64,000 nucleotides of DNA from Planococcus citri (GCF_950023065.1 NC_088681.1:56516836-56580835); one strand, 5' to 3'. Counted from the first letter of the stretch, positions 1 through 12,948 are shown. Translations and numbers: made by a program. The notes: generated by a model from the sequence alone, not told the origin.

Positions 1-2
1 AC

Positions 3-1853
3 GATCTTCTATATCTTCTTGATTTCTCTAAATCAATCAACTCCAGGTACTTGAAAGAAAAATACAAGCAGAAAAAAACGGAATATAGAAATGCCATCAT
101 CTGTGCAAAAAAGAATGCTACGCATGACTACATTATTAAGTCAGGGAATCACAATAAAGCTATATGGAGTCTAATAAAACCTAAAACAAAAAAACAAATC
201 ATCCACAAATTGAAAGTAGATGACAATATCATCAATTCACCAAGAAACATTGCAAACACTCTTAATAATTTCTTTGTAAATTTATTTTCTATAGAACCTA
301 CAGGGATGGTTAAAACCCCTTCCCCTCACCCATTCTATTCATTGGGAAATTCTCAAGAGACCTTGGAAATGAAAAACTCATATTCTGCTGACTATTATGG
401 GCTTAATCCATCAATGGTAAAATTATCTGCCCCTTTTATATTAGCAACTCTGGCACAACTGTTCAATGATTCCATTGTGACTGGAATATTTCCTCAGGAA
501 TTGAAAATCTCACTTGTAAAACCAATATTTAAGAGTGGAGATTCCCTTAATCCTAGTAATTACCATCCAATCTCTATTTCACCTGTATTTTCTAAAATAT
601 TTGAGAAACTCATGTACTCTAGGTTGCTAGAATTCTTTGAAAAAAACAACATTTTTAATTCATCTCAGGTTTCAGAAAACATATGAATACTATGGATGCC
701 ATTTATAATGTAATTCATCAAGTATTGCATTCAATCAATAATCATGAGCAGATAATGGCCCTCTTTTGTGACTTATCTAATGCTTTTGATCGTGTGTAGT
801 TCACGATATCCTAATTGGTAAACTGGAGAGGTATGGCATTAGGGGAGTAGCACTCTCATGGATTGAATTTTTCTTGGCCAATAGGTTACAAATAGTTGAA
901 ATTAATGATGATAGTGGAGTTGTTTTTCAGATGAGTTGGAAACAAAACAAGGTGTTCCCCAAGGAACGATATTAGGTCCATTCTTTTTTATAATGTACAT
1001 AAATGATCTTCCCAATTGTATCTCTTACCCTTCAACATTATTTGCAGATGATTCTACTGTTCTCCTGAAAGTAGATAAAAATAACCAACTCTCTATCCTT
1101 AAAGAGGCACTAACTGATCTCACCTCATGGTTTGAAATGAATAAAATGGCCCTGAACCTGAAGAAAACTGTAGTAGTCCCCTTCACCTCTGGCATACAGC
1201 ACACTTCGAACAATCCTAGAAATTCCTCTTTACCAGAATTCAGGGAAACTGCAAAATTTTTGGGCATTACTGTCGAAACTAACTTGAAGTGGACTAGCCA
1301 TGTAGATAAGCTTACAAAAAAACTATCATCTTATAACTACCTTCTCTATCAATTGAAAAAAACAGCATCAATTGCTACACTAAAAGTAGTTTACTATGGG
1401 TTGTTTTATTCTAATATGTCATATGGACTTGCATTCTGGGGAGGAAATAAAACCCTTTTAGATAGGATATTCCTTATCCAAAAGAGAATAATTAGGACAA
1501 TGTTCAACTTAGCCCCCACCCAATCCTGTAAACAAACCTTCATTGATGAAAAAATTATTACAACACCATCCCTATATATACTGCAGGTATCGATAATGAT
1601 AAAAAAGAATATTTTTCAGCCTTCAGTACTGACCCATAACTATAATACCCGAGGGATAAACTCAATCTTTGCAGATCAGATGAGGACTAAAGTCAACAGG
1701 GAAGGAATAGATACTATGGCAGTCAAAATCTTTAATTGTCTTCCTCCTCAAATCAGAGATGTTCATAATACTAAGTTATTTAAAAAATTCCTTCAAAAAT
1801 GGCTAATCAAGGAGGCATTTTATTGTGTAGATGAGTTCCTGGGCAAACTATAA
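3..1853 (+). pseudogene. Broken ORF2: reverse transcriptase of the LINE
   Basis: Remnant of ORF2, the polyprotein that primes and copies the element at the target site. Frame one (3-686) carries the RT motif SNYHPISISPVFSKIFEKLM near 557-616. The frame then shifts near 670; FCDLSNAFDRV (about 768-798), the first catalytic-aspartate region, follows and is ended by a TAG at 798-800. Frame two (936-1853) has QGVPQGTILGPFFF (about 948) and the catalytic LFADDS box (about 1038-1055), then a C-terminal region ending in KLFKKFLQKWLIKEAFYCVD and a stop at 1851-1853. These motifs in this order define a non-LTR RT. Inactive because of the frameshifts and the stop. Confidence 0.88.
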
Positions 1854-2038
1854 CCCTCTATTGAATTATTTTTTATTTTTTATATTTATTACTTTATTTA
1901 TTATTTCATTTTGTTTTGTTTTGTTTTATATCATTCATTTCATTTTATTGTATTGTTAATCATTGTAAAGTTGCTCTGTAGGCTCTATTGATGTAAATGA
2001 CCATGTAAATGCCGCTTGCGGTACCTTACAATAATAAA

Positions 2039-2060
2039 TTTGATTTGATTTGATTTGATT
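2039..2060 (+). repeat. LINE 3' tail, (TTTGA)n microsatellite
   Basis: About four TTTGA units follow AATAAA-like sequence at the LINE end. The second copy at 48491 ends in TTGAA units instead, so the tail sequence varies between copies. Confidence 0.8.
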
Positions 2061-2062
2061 TT

Positions 2063-5000
2063 TTCATTTTTTCGCGGTAATTCCAAATTATTATTTTTTT
2101 ATAGTGATTCTGAATGAATTTTTTCATGATTAAGTATTAAATTTTTTTTGTGATTTCGAATACCACCCTACAAACATTTTTTTGTAGTGATTTTGAATGA
2201 AATTTTTTCTGGTGATTTTCGGTGATGAAGATTTAGAAAAAAAAATTGATAATTTTTGGTGGAGATTTAGAATTTGATTTTTGATTTTGTGAAGGCTCAA
2301 CAGGGCAATAAATTTACACTTATTTATTCTAGATACGTAATTTGATTGAGTTCACTGTACCAAGTAATTTACACTGATATTTACAAATTACTCTGTATTG
2401 GCCTGCAAGCAAGACCTGCAGCATAATCGCCCAAGATTATGCAGATAAGTTAAAGCATACACAAGTAAAGCTTGGAAGATTGGGTTATAAGCTAATTAAA
2501 GTAGGCTAGAGTACGTAATTATGAAATACTCTAAAATAGGCTGAACCTACAAGTATTTTGATGAAAATGATCTATGTCAACGCAGAATCTCAAAATCCTA
2601 TCTTTTGGAACTAGACCATTTTTCCAGAACATGAAACTCACGATTTTTTTTTTGAAAATTCCTCTTGTTAAACCCAACTCAAAATGAAAGTCTCCTCTAA
2701 ATTTTGTCAAAATGGTCCGTCATTTTTTTTTTTACTTATTTAGAGGAATATTCCTCCACCGCCCCCCAACAGTTACTTCTCTCCAAAATTACCAACACGT
2801 TCTCAAAATTCTATTTTGTATTCTAAAAATTATACTGCTTGAACCACTTGAAAAAAAAGTACAAAACACAGGGGCAAATGGCATACCACGTGCTCATACC
2901 TCACAGATTGAAAAGAGTGCAAAAGTAGATTAAGTACACTTATTTAAAGGCAAATGCGAAACGCTGTTGTGGGTAGAATTCGATCCTATTCGTATCTTCT
3001 TCCTCTTGCTTTTCTTCTACTCCTATTATACCTTCGGTATCATTCCATTTATAAAAATAATCTCGTTAAATTACGAAATAAATTAAGTTAGCGTAAAACA
3101 CGCGCCAGCCATGTAATCTGAAGTCGATTACGTCGAAATTATAGTGAAGTTGATTCGAATAAAGTGAGAGCCACGAACGGCCACGAAAGACAGCGGCATG
3201 CAGGGAGCGAGGATCGAGCGAGAAAAAAAAATAGAGTGAAAGAACTGAAACGAGCACCGGAGATTTTTTCTCATCGCGAATCGTCGACTTCGATAATTCA
3301 AAATAAATTGAAAGGGTTAATTTGTAATTTCAAGCAGTCGTATTCTTTTTCAAAAAACGAATTCGCGTAAATTTCACCATCGCCTTAGTCCCCGCCAGCG
3401 CCACGTCACGCTATACAGAGCCTTCAATTTCACTTAAAAGTTACACTTACAATTATTCGCCACATAAAGCTACCAAATGTACGAGTAGGCGAACGAGGAA
3501 AATGGTTACAGAAGCAGATGGGAAATTAACGCGCTCAAAGGTGACGGATAATTTTGATTTCCGTCTTGCACAGGGCCACGCCACGTCGATGGAACAAAAG
3601 AATATAAAAGAAATCCGTATAATCTTCGAAATGAGACGCCTTCTTCTTTTTTCGAGAATCGTTTAATTTGAATTTTTAAAGCCAGACCCGTCAGCCCGAA
3701 TAAAAAGTTACATTTCTATTATGTTTTGAAATTACGCGAAAAAATTCTCTCATTCATTATACATCGTACCGTCGTGCGAATAAAACGACTTCGCCATCCT
3801 CAGGCCAACATTATATGCTTGCAAACGAAGAGATTTCGTCGTTTTAAACAGCACAGGCCGCAGCATCCGAAGACTGCGGAGTGCTCTTGCCGTTCTTCCA
3901 ACTATTTTTTTCCTTCTTTTAATTGATGATGATGACATACAATCCGTAGTGAAAGATGATTCTACGTAGGTTCGCATCGAGTAAGAAAGGAAGAGACTTT
4001 CATCCAAATCTAACTTTCTCTACGTGCAATCGCAAAGATAATGTTGAATTGAACTGAAGCTACTTTGAAAACTTGCCCAATGAATTATTCGGTCTCTAGA
4101 ATCATCGAAAGTAAATGATTACAACGTTTTAAAGCAACTACCGTCTAGCGGAGGAAAAAAACCCTCTAGATTAAGATGTCCCCTAAGAACAAAGATAAAA
4201 TGGAGAATATCATTAACATTCGAATCGTATTTAGCTAATTAGATGTCTGTTTTGCTCGTCTGGTTTCAACAACAACTTGACATTTTGCAGATAAGTATTC
4301 TTTGTGGTGGTGAAACTTCATTGGGTCGTTTGGTGGGCAGATATCGAACTCCTGGATGAAAGGTTTCCGCCATTTCAATTGCTGCTTTGGACTCTAGCTT
4401 TTTTTTCGACACTTCACAGAACTATAGCTAGAAAAGCATGTGACTCGAATTTATTATGTAGGTACCTACATGTGGAGTTTTTTTTAGAACTTTATTATGT
4501 ATTCTCAATGACAGAAATTGTTCACTTGGGCTGAAAAAAGTGTCAGCTCACGAAATCAATTTTCAATCATCTCTTCAATTCAACGAAATCCCCAAAATAG
4601 ATGAATTTTCGTATTTTTCAGTCGTGAAGTGGAGATATGCCAACCTCCTCCCCCCCTCTCGACAGAAAAATGTAGGCGAAAATTTGGAAATTTTTAGGAA
4701 TAAATTAAGTGAGTTGCAAAAGTTGTGAAATTTGGGAAAATTGAAAAGAAACCATGTGAACAGGTAAAATCAAAGAATTAGGTACCAAAAATTATGGGTC
4801 TTTTCATTCCAGTTAACACTGCCAGAAAGCCCCAACTTTAGCTAAAATAACAAAAAAAGTTCTACTTTCCGTCAAAAATTCGTAAACAATTTTTAATTTT
4901 TGCCAAAATGTATTCTTTTCAAAAATATAAAACTTTGCCCTCAAAAATGAAGAATTGTGAATTTTTGAGAACTTTTGCCCTCGCTTCAGTTGTCCCCCCC

Positions 5001-7663
5001 CCATTTTATCCAATGCATTCCAATCAGAACAGCCAAAAAATCCCTGAAATATTAAAAAATGCCCTATTTTTCGTCAAATAATTTTTGCCAAAATTGATTC
5101 TTTTTAAAAATAAAAAATTTTGTCATAAAAAAATGAAGAATTTTGAATTCTTGAGAATTTTTGCCCTCGTTTCACTTGGCCTCCTTCCTTACCCCCCCCC
5201 CCCATTTTTTATCCAACGCATTCCAGTCAGAACTGTCAGAAAATTCCAATTTCTGCTAAAATACCTTATCGAAAAATGTCCTATTTTTTGCTGAAAACTG
5301 AAAGTTCTTAAGTTATGAACTCAACTTTTTGCATCATCAAAAATTGAAAAATTATGCTGTTTTACTTGTACGTTTTGAAATATCAATTTTTCACAGCTTT
5401 TGCCCTCATCGCTTCACTTTGGCTGAATCATTTTACTTTTCTATTTCACTGATCAAAGTTGGAGGGTTGAAAAATTGACTTCTCACATGGAAAAATAATG
5501 TTGTCTTATTTTTGAAAAATGATTAATTTTCGACCACTTTTTCCCTCGCTTCGTTCGAGCTTTTTTTCCTACTTTTGAAAATACATTACCTATAATTTTC
5601 TGAAAACTATTGTTAAGATTTTCTAATGTCGAAGCTGAGAAAATCAACTTTTTGCATCAGTTATTTACTTTTCGATTAATCAAAATTAACTTTAGAAAAC
5701 CAAGAAACATACTTAACCAAATCAATTCCCACAACTAAAAACCTTCCAAGTGTCCAAAATTTTTCCAAATTTGTCTAGGAAGTCGATGTAGGTACTTACA
5801 TTTTTTCCCAAATTCAAAACTCGAAAAAAAAAACGCAACAAAAAGCTCTTTCCTTAAGGGAACTCTATAGAGGGGTCATTTTTATACCAGCTGGGTAATT
5901 ATTCGGCTACCTACGTGTAAACAAACCCTATTTATACCTACATTACGACTACGCTATTAGCTATATAACACAACAGGAGGTCGACTAGGTAGGCTGAGAT
6001 AGGCAGGCGTTAATTAATTTCGCTCCCTCCTCGGAAAATTAATTATTCATCGGGATTTCATCGTGTTTGTTTTTTTTTCCATTCTTTCGATGCTGACGAC
6101 GTAGTGTTGAAATTATAGTAAATATTTGCGTACTAATTTTTCTTTCGTCTGAATTTCACACTGCTGCGCCCCTTCATCCTTCTCCCCTTCTCCAACCGAA
6201 TATACAGGCAATATAAAAGCACACTGAAGGAAATAAAAAAAAACTACTTCGCCCAGGCTGTTTTTCTCAACTCATCGCGTCATCTTTCATTTCGCGCTTC
6301 GAGACTCGGACGAAAATCCCGATATCTGAATATTTCTCATGCTTCATCACGAAACGATAAAATGCCTGCTATCGCGTCATTGGTTGGTCTAAAAATAGGT
6401 CTACTATAAAGGTAACCTAAAGCGAGACTTTTTTTGCCACTCGCAATTCCCATCGAGAAAAATTCCTCCTCCGTTTACTCGACTCGACTGCGGCAGATTC
6501 CCTTCACCCCTTTGTTCTACCGATAGCATAGAAAACATCTTGGCGCGGAATTCTGCGGCACGCCGCATATCTCGTCGATTCAAATTCTTCGTCGTGATAG
6601 CCCGAGGATCCGACGAGGAATTCGAGTAGTTGACATAATAATCCAATTACGGGTGAAGATTAAGCTTTTAAAAGGATCAGCTGTGTTTATTTTCGAGCAC
6701 GCTTTTCCTTTTTATCGACGAACCTTCGTTGTACCTACGTTAAACTGGTATAGGTACCTACTCGTCGTCGTCGTACGAGTTTAATATTTCGTTTCGACAT
6801 CGACGAATGGGGCAAATGAAAAAAAAAACGAAAAAATAAGAAAATTGAAAAAAAAACTTGTAATCAATTTTTTTCTTTCTCTTGGCTCTTTCGAATAGAT
6901 TTTCAACAAATCGTATTCCACGAAACGAAAATTTTACGTTTTTCGTGTTGGTAGATAGGTATTTGTTGCACTTGGTAAAGAGAAGGAAAAACAGCGATAA
7001 GAAAAAAAACCACTCACCAGTTACGTGCTTTTATTGTGGTATTGAATAACAGTTCCCGATTGAATCTGAAAAATATAAGAATCGTTCAAGATTAGTAAAT
7101 AATGTAACTTGAAATCAAATCACACGCGAAAGTTCATTCTTACTGACTAAGTAGGTAGGTCTAGGTACATAAAAAAAAACTGCGCTGAGCATGAATTTTG
7201 AGCACGAGTTTGTTATAAACGGATTCAATAAAATGGTCAGTTTTAAGAATATGTAGCCAAACGAGTTTCAAAATGGGGGGAGGGGGGCAGAGTGAATTAA
7301 ATCTTCTCATTCTCTGAGGAAAGTTTTAAATGATATGTTTTTTGTGTGAAAATGGATTTTATGAAAAGTCATTGATAGGAACACAACAGGATTTCTTCCA
7401 ATTTTACGAAAGTCTGAAGAAATGTCTGTCATGAATCCAAAAACAATATTTCTGAAACTGAGGAAATATTTTGGAGCGCAGTAGTGCCAATTTTTTGATC
7501 ATTTTTGCCAATTTCCAAAAAAATGAAAAAAAAAAATGTCATACATTTTTAGCTATTTTTTGAAATTGGTAAGAATGATTAAAAAATTGGCACCACTGTG
7601 TTCCAAAATATTCCAAATATTTCTCCAGTTTCAAAACACAAATTTATCCGAAAAAAAAACACA
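2063..7663. other. Noncoding region, no supported exon
   Basis: No ORF here has splice sites, motifs or composition that I would call coding. About 2580-2720 carries a weak copy of a dispersed repeat also seen near 10084, 36225 and 36926. About 2940-4300 and 5930-7150 are less repetitive, richer in CG dinucleotides and contain TAGGTACCTA-type motifs; they look like single-copy intergenic or intronic sequence. About 7440-7640 resembles 36780-36890 (shared stretch AAAAAATTGGCACCACTG). Confidence 0.6.
4809..5245. repeat. Diverged tandem duplication, ~215-bp unit, two copies
   Basis: Copy one (about 4809-5022) and copy two (about 5023-5245) share, in the same order, TTTTTGCCAAAAT, ATGAAGAATT, TTTTGCCCTCG, a run of C, then CATTTT, ATCCAA and GCATTCCA. 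They have diverged and differ in C-run length. The direct head-to-tail arrangement makes this a local duplication. Confidence 0.7.
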
Positions 7664-7684
7664 CTCACGCATTATAAGCGTGAG
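7664..7684. other. Hairpin at left end of satellite element 1
   Basis: CTCACGC, a 7-base loop, then GCGTGAG. The equivalent site at 47792-47807 is the perfect palindrome TCACGCATATGCGTGA. Downstream sequence aligns between the two copies, so this is a conserved end feature. Confidence 0.75.
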
Positions 7685-10032
7685 AAGACCGACTTTCCTT
7701 CAAAATACAAATCTTTTACGAGCAAATAGAGTCACTTTATTTGAAACATTTGCATAGCAAATTGATCTGTTTATGATCGAATCGAATCATTCAGGAACGA
7801 TTTAAGATTGAATAAATGATTGATTTCTTGGTGAATCATTCGCGAACGGATCAATTAATTTATGATAGAATTCGCATTTTGTGATACTATTGTACAGGAA
7901 TTGATCTGTTTTCAAGTCAAGTGAATCGAATCGATCGAATCATTCGCAACCGATTGACGATTGAACAACTTGATTGATTTCCAGGTGAATCATTCGCGAA
8001 CGAATTGAATAATTTTTTTGCGAATCATTCGCCAACGAATTGATTTGTAGAAGTGACTCCTTCGCGAACGAATTGATTTGTATGTGACTCGTTCACGAGC
8101 GAATCGATTACTTTACCTAATTTTTAGTGAATCATTTACGAACGAATTATAAGATTTTTGGTGAATCATTCGCGAACGAATTGAATAACGAATCGATTAA
8201 TTTACTTAATTTTTGGTGAATCATTCGAGAAAGAATCGAATAATTTTTGGTGAATCATTCACGAATGAATTGAATGATTTTTGGTGAATCATTTTCGCGA
8301 ACAAATCGCGTGATTTTTAGTGAATCATTCGCGAAAGAATTGATTTGTATAAGTGGCTCGTTCGGAATGAATCGATTGATTTACTTGATTTTTGGTGAAT
8401 CATACGACAACGAATCAAATAATTTTTTGTGAATCATTCGCGAACGAATTGATTTGTATGTGACACGTTCACGAACGAATCGATTACTTTACCTTATTTT
8501 TGGTGATTCATTCACGAACGAATTATATGATTTTTGGCGAATTATTCGCGAACGAATCGAATAATTTTTGGTGAATCATTCGCGAACAAATCGAATAATT
8601 TTTGGTGAATCATTCGAGAACAAATCGAATAATTTTTGGTGAATCATTCGCGAACGAATTGAATAATTTTTGGTAAATCATTCACGAACGAATTGATTTG
8701 TATAAGTTACTCGTTCGCGAACGAATCGATTAATTAACTTAATTTCTGGTGAATTTTTCGAGAACGAATCGAATAATTTTTGGTGAATCATTCACGAACG
8801 AATTGAATGATTTTTGGTGAATCATTTTCGCGAACAAATCGCTTGATTTTTAGTGAATCATTCGCGAACGAATTGATTTATATAAGTGGCTCGTTCGGAA
8901 TGAATCGATTGATTTACTTGATTTTTGGTGAATCATACGAGAACGAATCAAATAATTTTTTGTGAATCATTCGCGAACGAATTGATTTGTATGTGACACG
9001 TTCACGAACGAATCGAGTACTTAACCGTATTTTTGATGATTCATTCACGAACGAATTATATGATTTTTGGTGAATCATTCGCGAACGAATCGAATAATTT
9101 TTGGTGAATCATTCGCGAACAAATCGAATAATTTTTGGTGAATCATTCGAGAACGAATCTGATAATTTTTGGTGAATCATTCGAGAACGAATCGAATAAT
9201 TTTTGGTGAATCATTCACGAACGAATTGAATAATTTGTGGTGAATCATTTTCGCGAACAATTCGCGTGATTTTTAGTGAATCATTCGCGAACGAATTGAT
9301 TTGTGTAAGTGGCTCGTTCGGAATGAATCGATTGATTTACTTGATTTTTGGTGAATCATACGAGAACGAATCAAATAATTTTTTGTAAATCATTCGCGAA
9401 CGAATTGATTTGTATGTGACTCGTTCACGAACGAATCGATTACTTTACCGTTTTGGTGAATCATTCACGAACGAACTATATGATTTTTGGTGAATCATTC
9501 GCGAACGAATTGAATAATTTTGGATAAATCATTCGTGAACGAATTGATTTGTATAAGGGACTCATTCGCGAACGAATCGATTAATTTACTTAATTGTTGG
9601 TGAATCATTCGCGAACGAATTGAATAATTTTTGGTAAATCATTCGCGAACGAATTGATTTGTATAAGTGACTCGTTCGCGAACGAATCGATTAATTTTTG
9701 GTGAATCATTCACGAACGAATTGAATAATTTTTGGTGAATCATTCACGAACGAATTGATTTGTATATGTGACTCGTTCAAGAACGAATCGAATAATTTAC
9801 TTAATTTTCGGTGAATCATTCACGAACGAATTGAATAATTTTTTGTGAATCATCCGCGAACGAATTGATTTATATTGGAGAATTGATCAATTCGTTCGCA
9901 AATGGTTCTTTCAAAAAATTAATCAATTCGTTCACGAATGATTTCCTTAAATGAATTATGAACTCTCACGAACAATTCATTGTTAAAGGAGTCATCTATG
10001 CGTAAACAATTCGTTTGAAAACAGATCTACTC
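7664..10032 (+). repeat. TTCGCGAA satellite-bearing element, copy 1
   Basis: Dense array of diverged ~35-bp monomers of the form GGTGAATCATTCGCGAACGAATTGAATAATTTTT, each with the 8-bp palindrome TTCGCGAA or a one-base variant. Longer variants carry TTGATTTGTATAAGTGACTCG. A higher-order structure is present: the segment starting CATTTTCGCGAACAAAT occurs near 8291, 8824 and 9249. The block has non-satellite ends: a hairpin at 7664-7684 followed by ~180 bases that align with the start of the 47.8-kb block, and a right end (about 9950-10032) with CTCACGAACAATTCA, CGTAAACAATTCGTTT and CAGATC that aligns with the ends of the other two blocks. Monomers run in the plus orientation. Confidence 0.9.
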
Positions 10033-10083
10033 CACACCGAGGATTTCAAATACCTCCATTTTTGAGACTCAGTCATTTTGCCC

Positions 10084-10345
10084 AAAACAGGTTGTGTAGC
10101 GACAGCAGTGAATAAAGCACAATTTTTTCGAAAATATCCCTTCTTTAAGGAACTAAATTTCTTCCCTCCGGGTCACCTCCGGAGCTACAAGTTTTTGTGG
10201 GTAACTCTCAACTCAAAGTAATGGACTCCGCTAAATTTGGTCAAACCGGTCGAACCATCGCGAAAAAAAGTTGTAGGGTACTTAGACCAAATTCAGCGGA
10301 GTACTCTGATTTGAGTTGAAAAATCTTTAGTAAAATGTTTAGTTT
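10084..10345. repeat. Dispersed repeat (AAACAGGTTGTGTAGCGACAG family), copy a
   Basis: Shares AAACAGGTTGTGTAGCGACA, the following CACGATTTT/CACAATTTT stretch, CTCC-GGAGCTACAA and a TCAACTCAAA motif with 36926-37110; shorter relatives lie near 2625 and 36225. No coding capacity or clear ends are visible. It starts right after satellite element 1. Confidence 0.65.
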
Positions 10346-12318
10346 CAGAAGTTCCCTGGAAAGGAAATATGGGTTTCCAAAAAGGAGACATTTTAGAAAA
10401 AATCGTGTTTTTTCACTCTATTTTTTGCTTAACTTGATTTGAAAAAAATGGCCCTATTTCAAGAAATATAGCATTTGCAATTCTATTATGGTCCAACAAT
10501 TTACAGAATTAGGTATTCTGTTTTTTAGCGTAGAAATATTTTTTTAGACACATCTAGAGCTCAACAACTACTTACTGTGTAAAAATCCCTTCTTTTCTTC
10601 CTCGTCGATCCTTTATTCCTTCTTCCTCTGAACCCCTGTCTTCGAGACTCGAAAATATACATAGAACCGTGACAAAGGCACGCTCACCACTTTCTTTCTT
10701 CTCACATAACTCATTCGACACTTGAACTTTCGTTTCAATTAACAAACACTGTATAACAAAACGCTGCGCAAACTCGTTCAAAAAAGACAAAAATTTCTCA
10801 CAAAATGATAAATCTGAGCCATAAATTGCTTCCTCTACTAACTATACTTACTCACCTTGGTACGTATAATTTGAAAAATCACCGTAGCAGATAGTTACAG
10901 GCTACGTCTTCGTATAGTTCGTCTTCGTACATTTAACGTAAAAATCATAAAGATACGCATTTCGCTAATGAAAAGGCCAATCAATGCTCGGCGATAAATT
11001 AAAAGCGGCGAAAATGCAAATGTCTTTTATACCGCTACACATTCCGCAATAAAGACTGCAATATTTTATCAGATTTAAACGCTAATTCCGCGTATACTCT
11101 TCGCTAAATCTAGTAATTTACCTTCTAAATTCTAAGGCCCGGCCCGAGTAGCACGCCTGACGATATCCTCCCTTCTATTTCTTCGCCCTGGCCCTGGTAG
11201 CCCGAACCGTGCACGAACTCGGCCAAAAAAATTTCACTCGTAAGAATTAAACCACGAGATTAGAATTTTTTACCACAACCACACGCGAAAGCTCTTTCTC
11301 GGCTCATAAATCAACTTTTTCCCAAATTAATCTCCGGCTCTCCCTACATACATATATACGACTAGCTACCTACTAACGAAATTTTTCTCTTTTCTATGTA
11401 CGTGTAGAGGTAGGTACCTATTACGTACACCTCAAGCTGTTTTTTTTACGTGTAGAAAAAAAAAGACGTAGGAACTATGTATTTTTTTCAGATGCTTTCG
11501 CGCAAATAAAAACACCAGTTTCCGGATTAAAGATAATATTTATTATTTAACTCCGAACGTTCCAGGTATATACTAAAACATTAAATTAAACGCGCCAACT
11601 TTTCAAACAATTCTCAAAAGTACCACCATTATGGAAACGCGTATCTAGTGCACGACGTGTAATTATGGCGTGAGAGAGAGGGGGAAAAAGGCAAAATGAT
11701 TTTGAATAGGAATATGTTTACGTTTACAAGTCCCTCGTTAAATGTTTATTCGTTTCGTGTCTTTCTTTCATTTCTTTCTTTCCACCTACTCAATAAATAC
11801 CCTGGTATAACTACCTACTTATTTGTTCATAAAGTAGGTACGACAAACTGTTATCATGTTATAAGTTTCTTGCTCGATGACTCATTTAAATACATAGGTA
11901 CCTACATGTTTTTTAATGACATTTTCTTCCATAATGTGACGTGTGTTCAAAGGCCAAGGGGAAAACAAGAATTTTGAAGAAAAATGTTTAAAAAATGATA
12001 CTGAAGAAATACCCCAACCTGAAGAAACTAGGGATTTTTTTCAGTCACGCTTTGAAAGAGACAGTGCTTACCTACCTTAAAGAATATTATCGTTACCTAC
12101 CTATAGATTGGAAAAAAAATGGAATAAACATTGACAGAATTAAGATGGACACATTCATATCTCAATATTTCGAAAAATTGTAACTACGTACATTACAATT
12201 TTCATGGAACTCTTTCTGTAATGATGTTATTAAAAGTTGAGGGCCCATCTTGAAAGTACAATATTTAGCAGTTCGAACCATTGCGAGAAGTGTTATTAAT
12301 GTGCAACTTTTTAAAAAT
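10346..12318. other. Noncoding region, nothing gene-like seen
   Basis: AT-rich sequence with short TAGGTACCTA palindromes (near 11409 and 11896). Short ORFs lack coding character. Confidence 0.55.
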
Positions 12319-12948
12319 GAATCGGTGAGTGCAGAAAGGGAACAAGTCACATTTTTGGAAATTTTTTTTTCATGGATATAGGGGTTTCAAAGTACGGCGG
12401 ATCGACTGGTGATGTCAGATTTCCGCAAAACTGCCGGGAAAGTGGTATTTGGGCGCAGAAAAAGGGCGGATCCGCATTTATGACTTTTTTGTAAAATTTT
12501 TTTAATTCCTTGAAACATGACTAACATTTTTGAGAAGACCATTTTTCGAAATTTAAGTTAATCTCTGAACTGAAAAATGATGAAAAAATTAACAACTTCG
12601 GCAAAAAGTCTTAGAACTCGAGGGGTTTTTGGTCAAAGTAAACGAGATAGCAGTCTAAATGATGTACTTAGATGTAGAATCAAGCCCCATTCGTGCCCGA
12701 GCAATTTCAAAAAAAATTTTGTCGATTGGGTGCAGAAAGGGTCTAAGTCCTATTTGTTTAGGCAGCAACAGCGCCGGCGCACGTGAATATTTTTTTTTCT
12801 AAACAGTGCTAAAAATTGTGTCTTGGGGTCCTCTTTCAATGACCTTAAGCATGTTTACCAAAAATTTTTGATTTTCAAATAAATCAGTTTTTTGTTATTC
12901 CTGAAAAGTGCGAAAATAGACTTGTTCCCTTTCTGCACTCACCGATTC
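12319..12948. mobile_element. Non-autonomous TIR element A, 630 bp, 4-bp TSD AAAT
   Basis: Bases 12319-12348 and 12919-12948 form a perfect 30-bp terminal inverted repeat starting GAATCGGTGAGTGCAGAAAG. AAAT directly precedes (12315-12318) and follows (12949-12952) the element, as a 4-bp target site duplication would. The interior has variants of the terminal motif (GGTGCAGAAAGGG near 12729, GGGCGCAGAAAAAGG near 12450) and no transposase, so it is non-autonomous. The perfect TIR suggests a recent insertion. A 4-bp duplication is typical of Chapaev- or Sola-type transposons, but the superfamily is not resolved. Confidence 0.85.

Larger units (their letters stand above)
1..2062 (+). mobile_element. 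Non-LTR retrotransposon (jockey/CR1-like LINE), 5' part outside window
   Basis: The 3' part of a LINE lies on the plus strand. Coding sequence runs in from the left edge (frame open from base 3). It contains the region before the reverse transcriptase, the RT domain, a C-terminal domain, a 3' UTR of about 180 bases and a short tandem tail, TTTGA repeated about four times, ending near 2060. The endonuclease domain would lie to the left, outside the window. The body is broken by at least two frame changes and an in-frame stop, so this copy cannot be autonomous. Its last ~260 bases recur at 48491-48752 on the minus strand, which shows a multi-copy family. Clade assignment within the jockey/CR1 group is by motif style only. 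Confidence 0.9.

Noticed and set aside
1025..1267. Minus-strand frame of 80 residues
   Set aside because: Shadow of the LINE reverse transcriptase frame on the plus strand.
7664..10032. CRISPR-like repeat/spacer array
   Set aside because: Repeats are variable, spacers are not unique or of fixed length, and the genome is eukaryotic.
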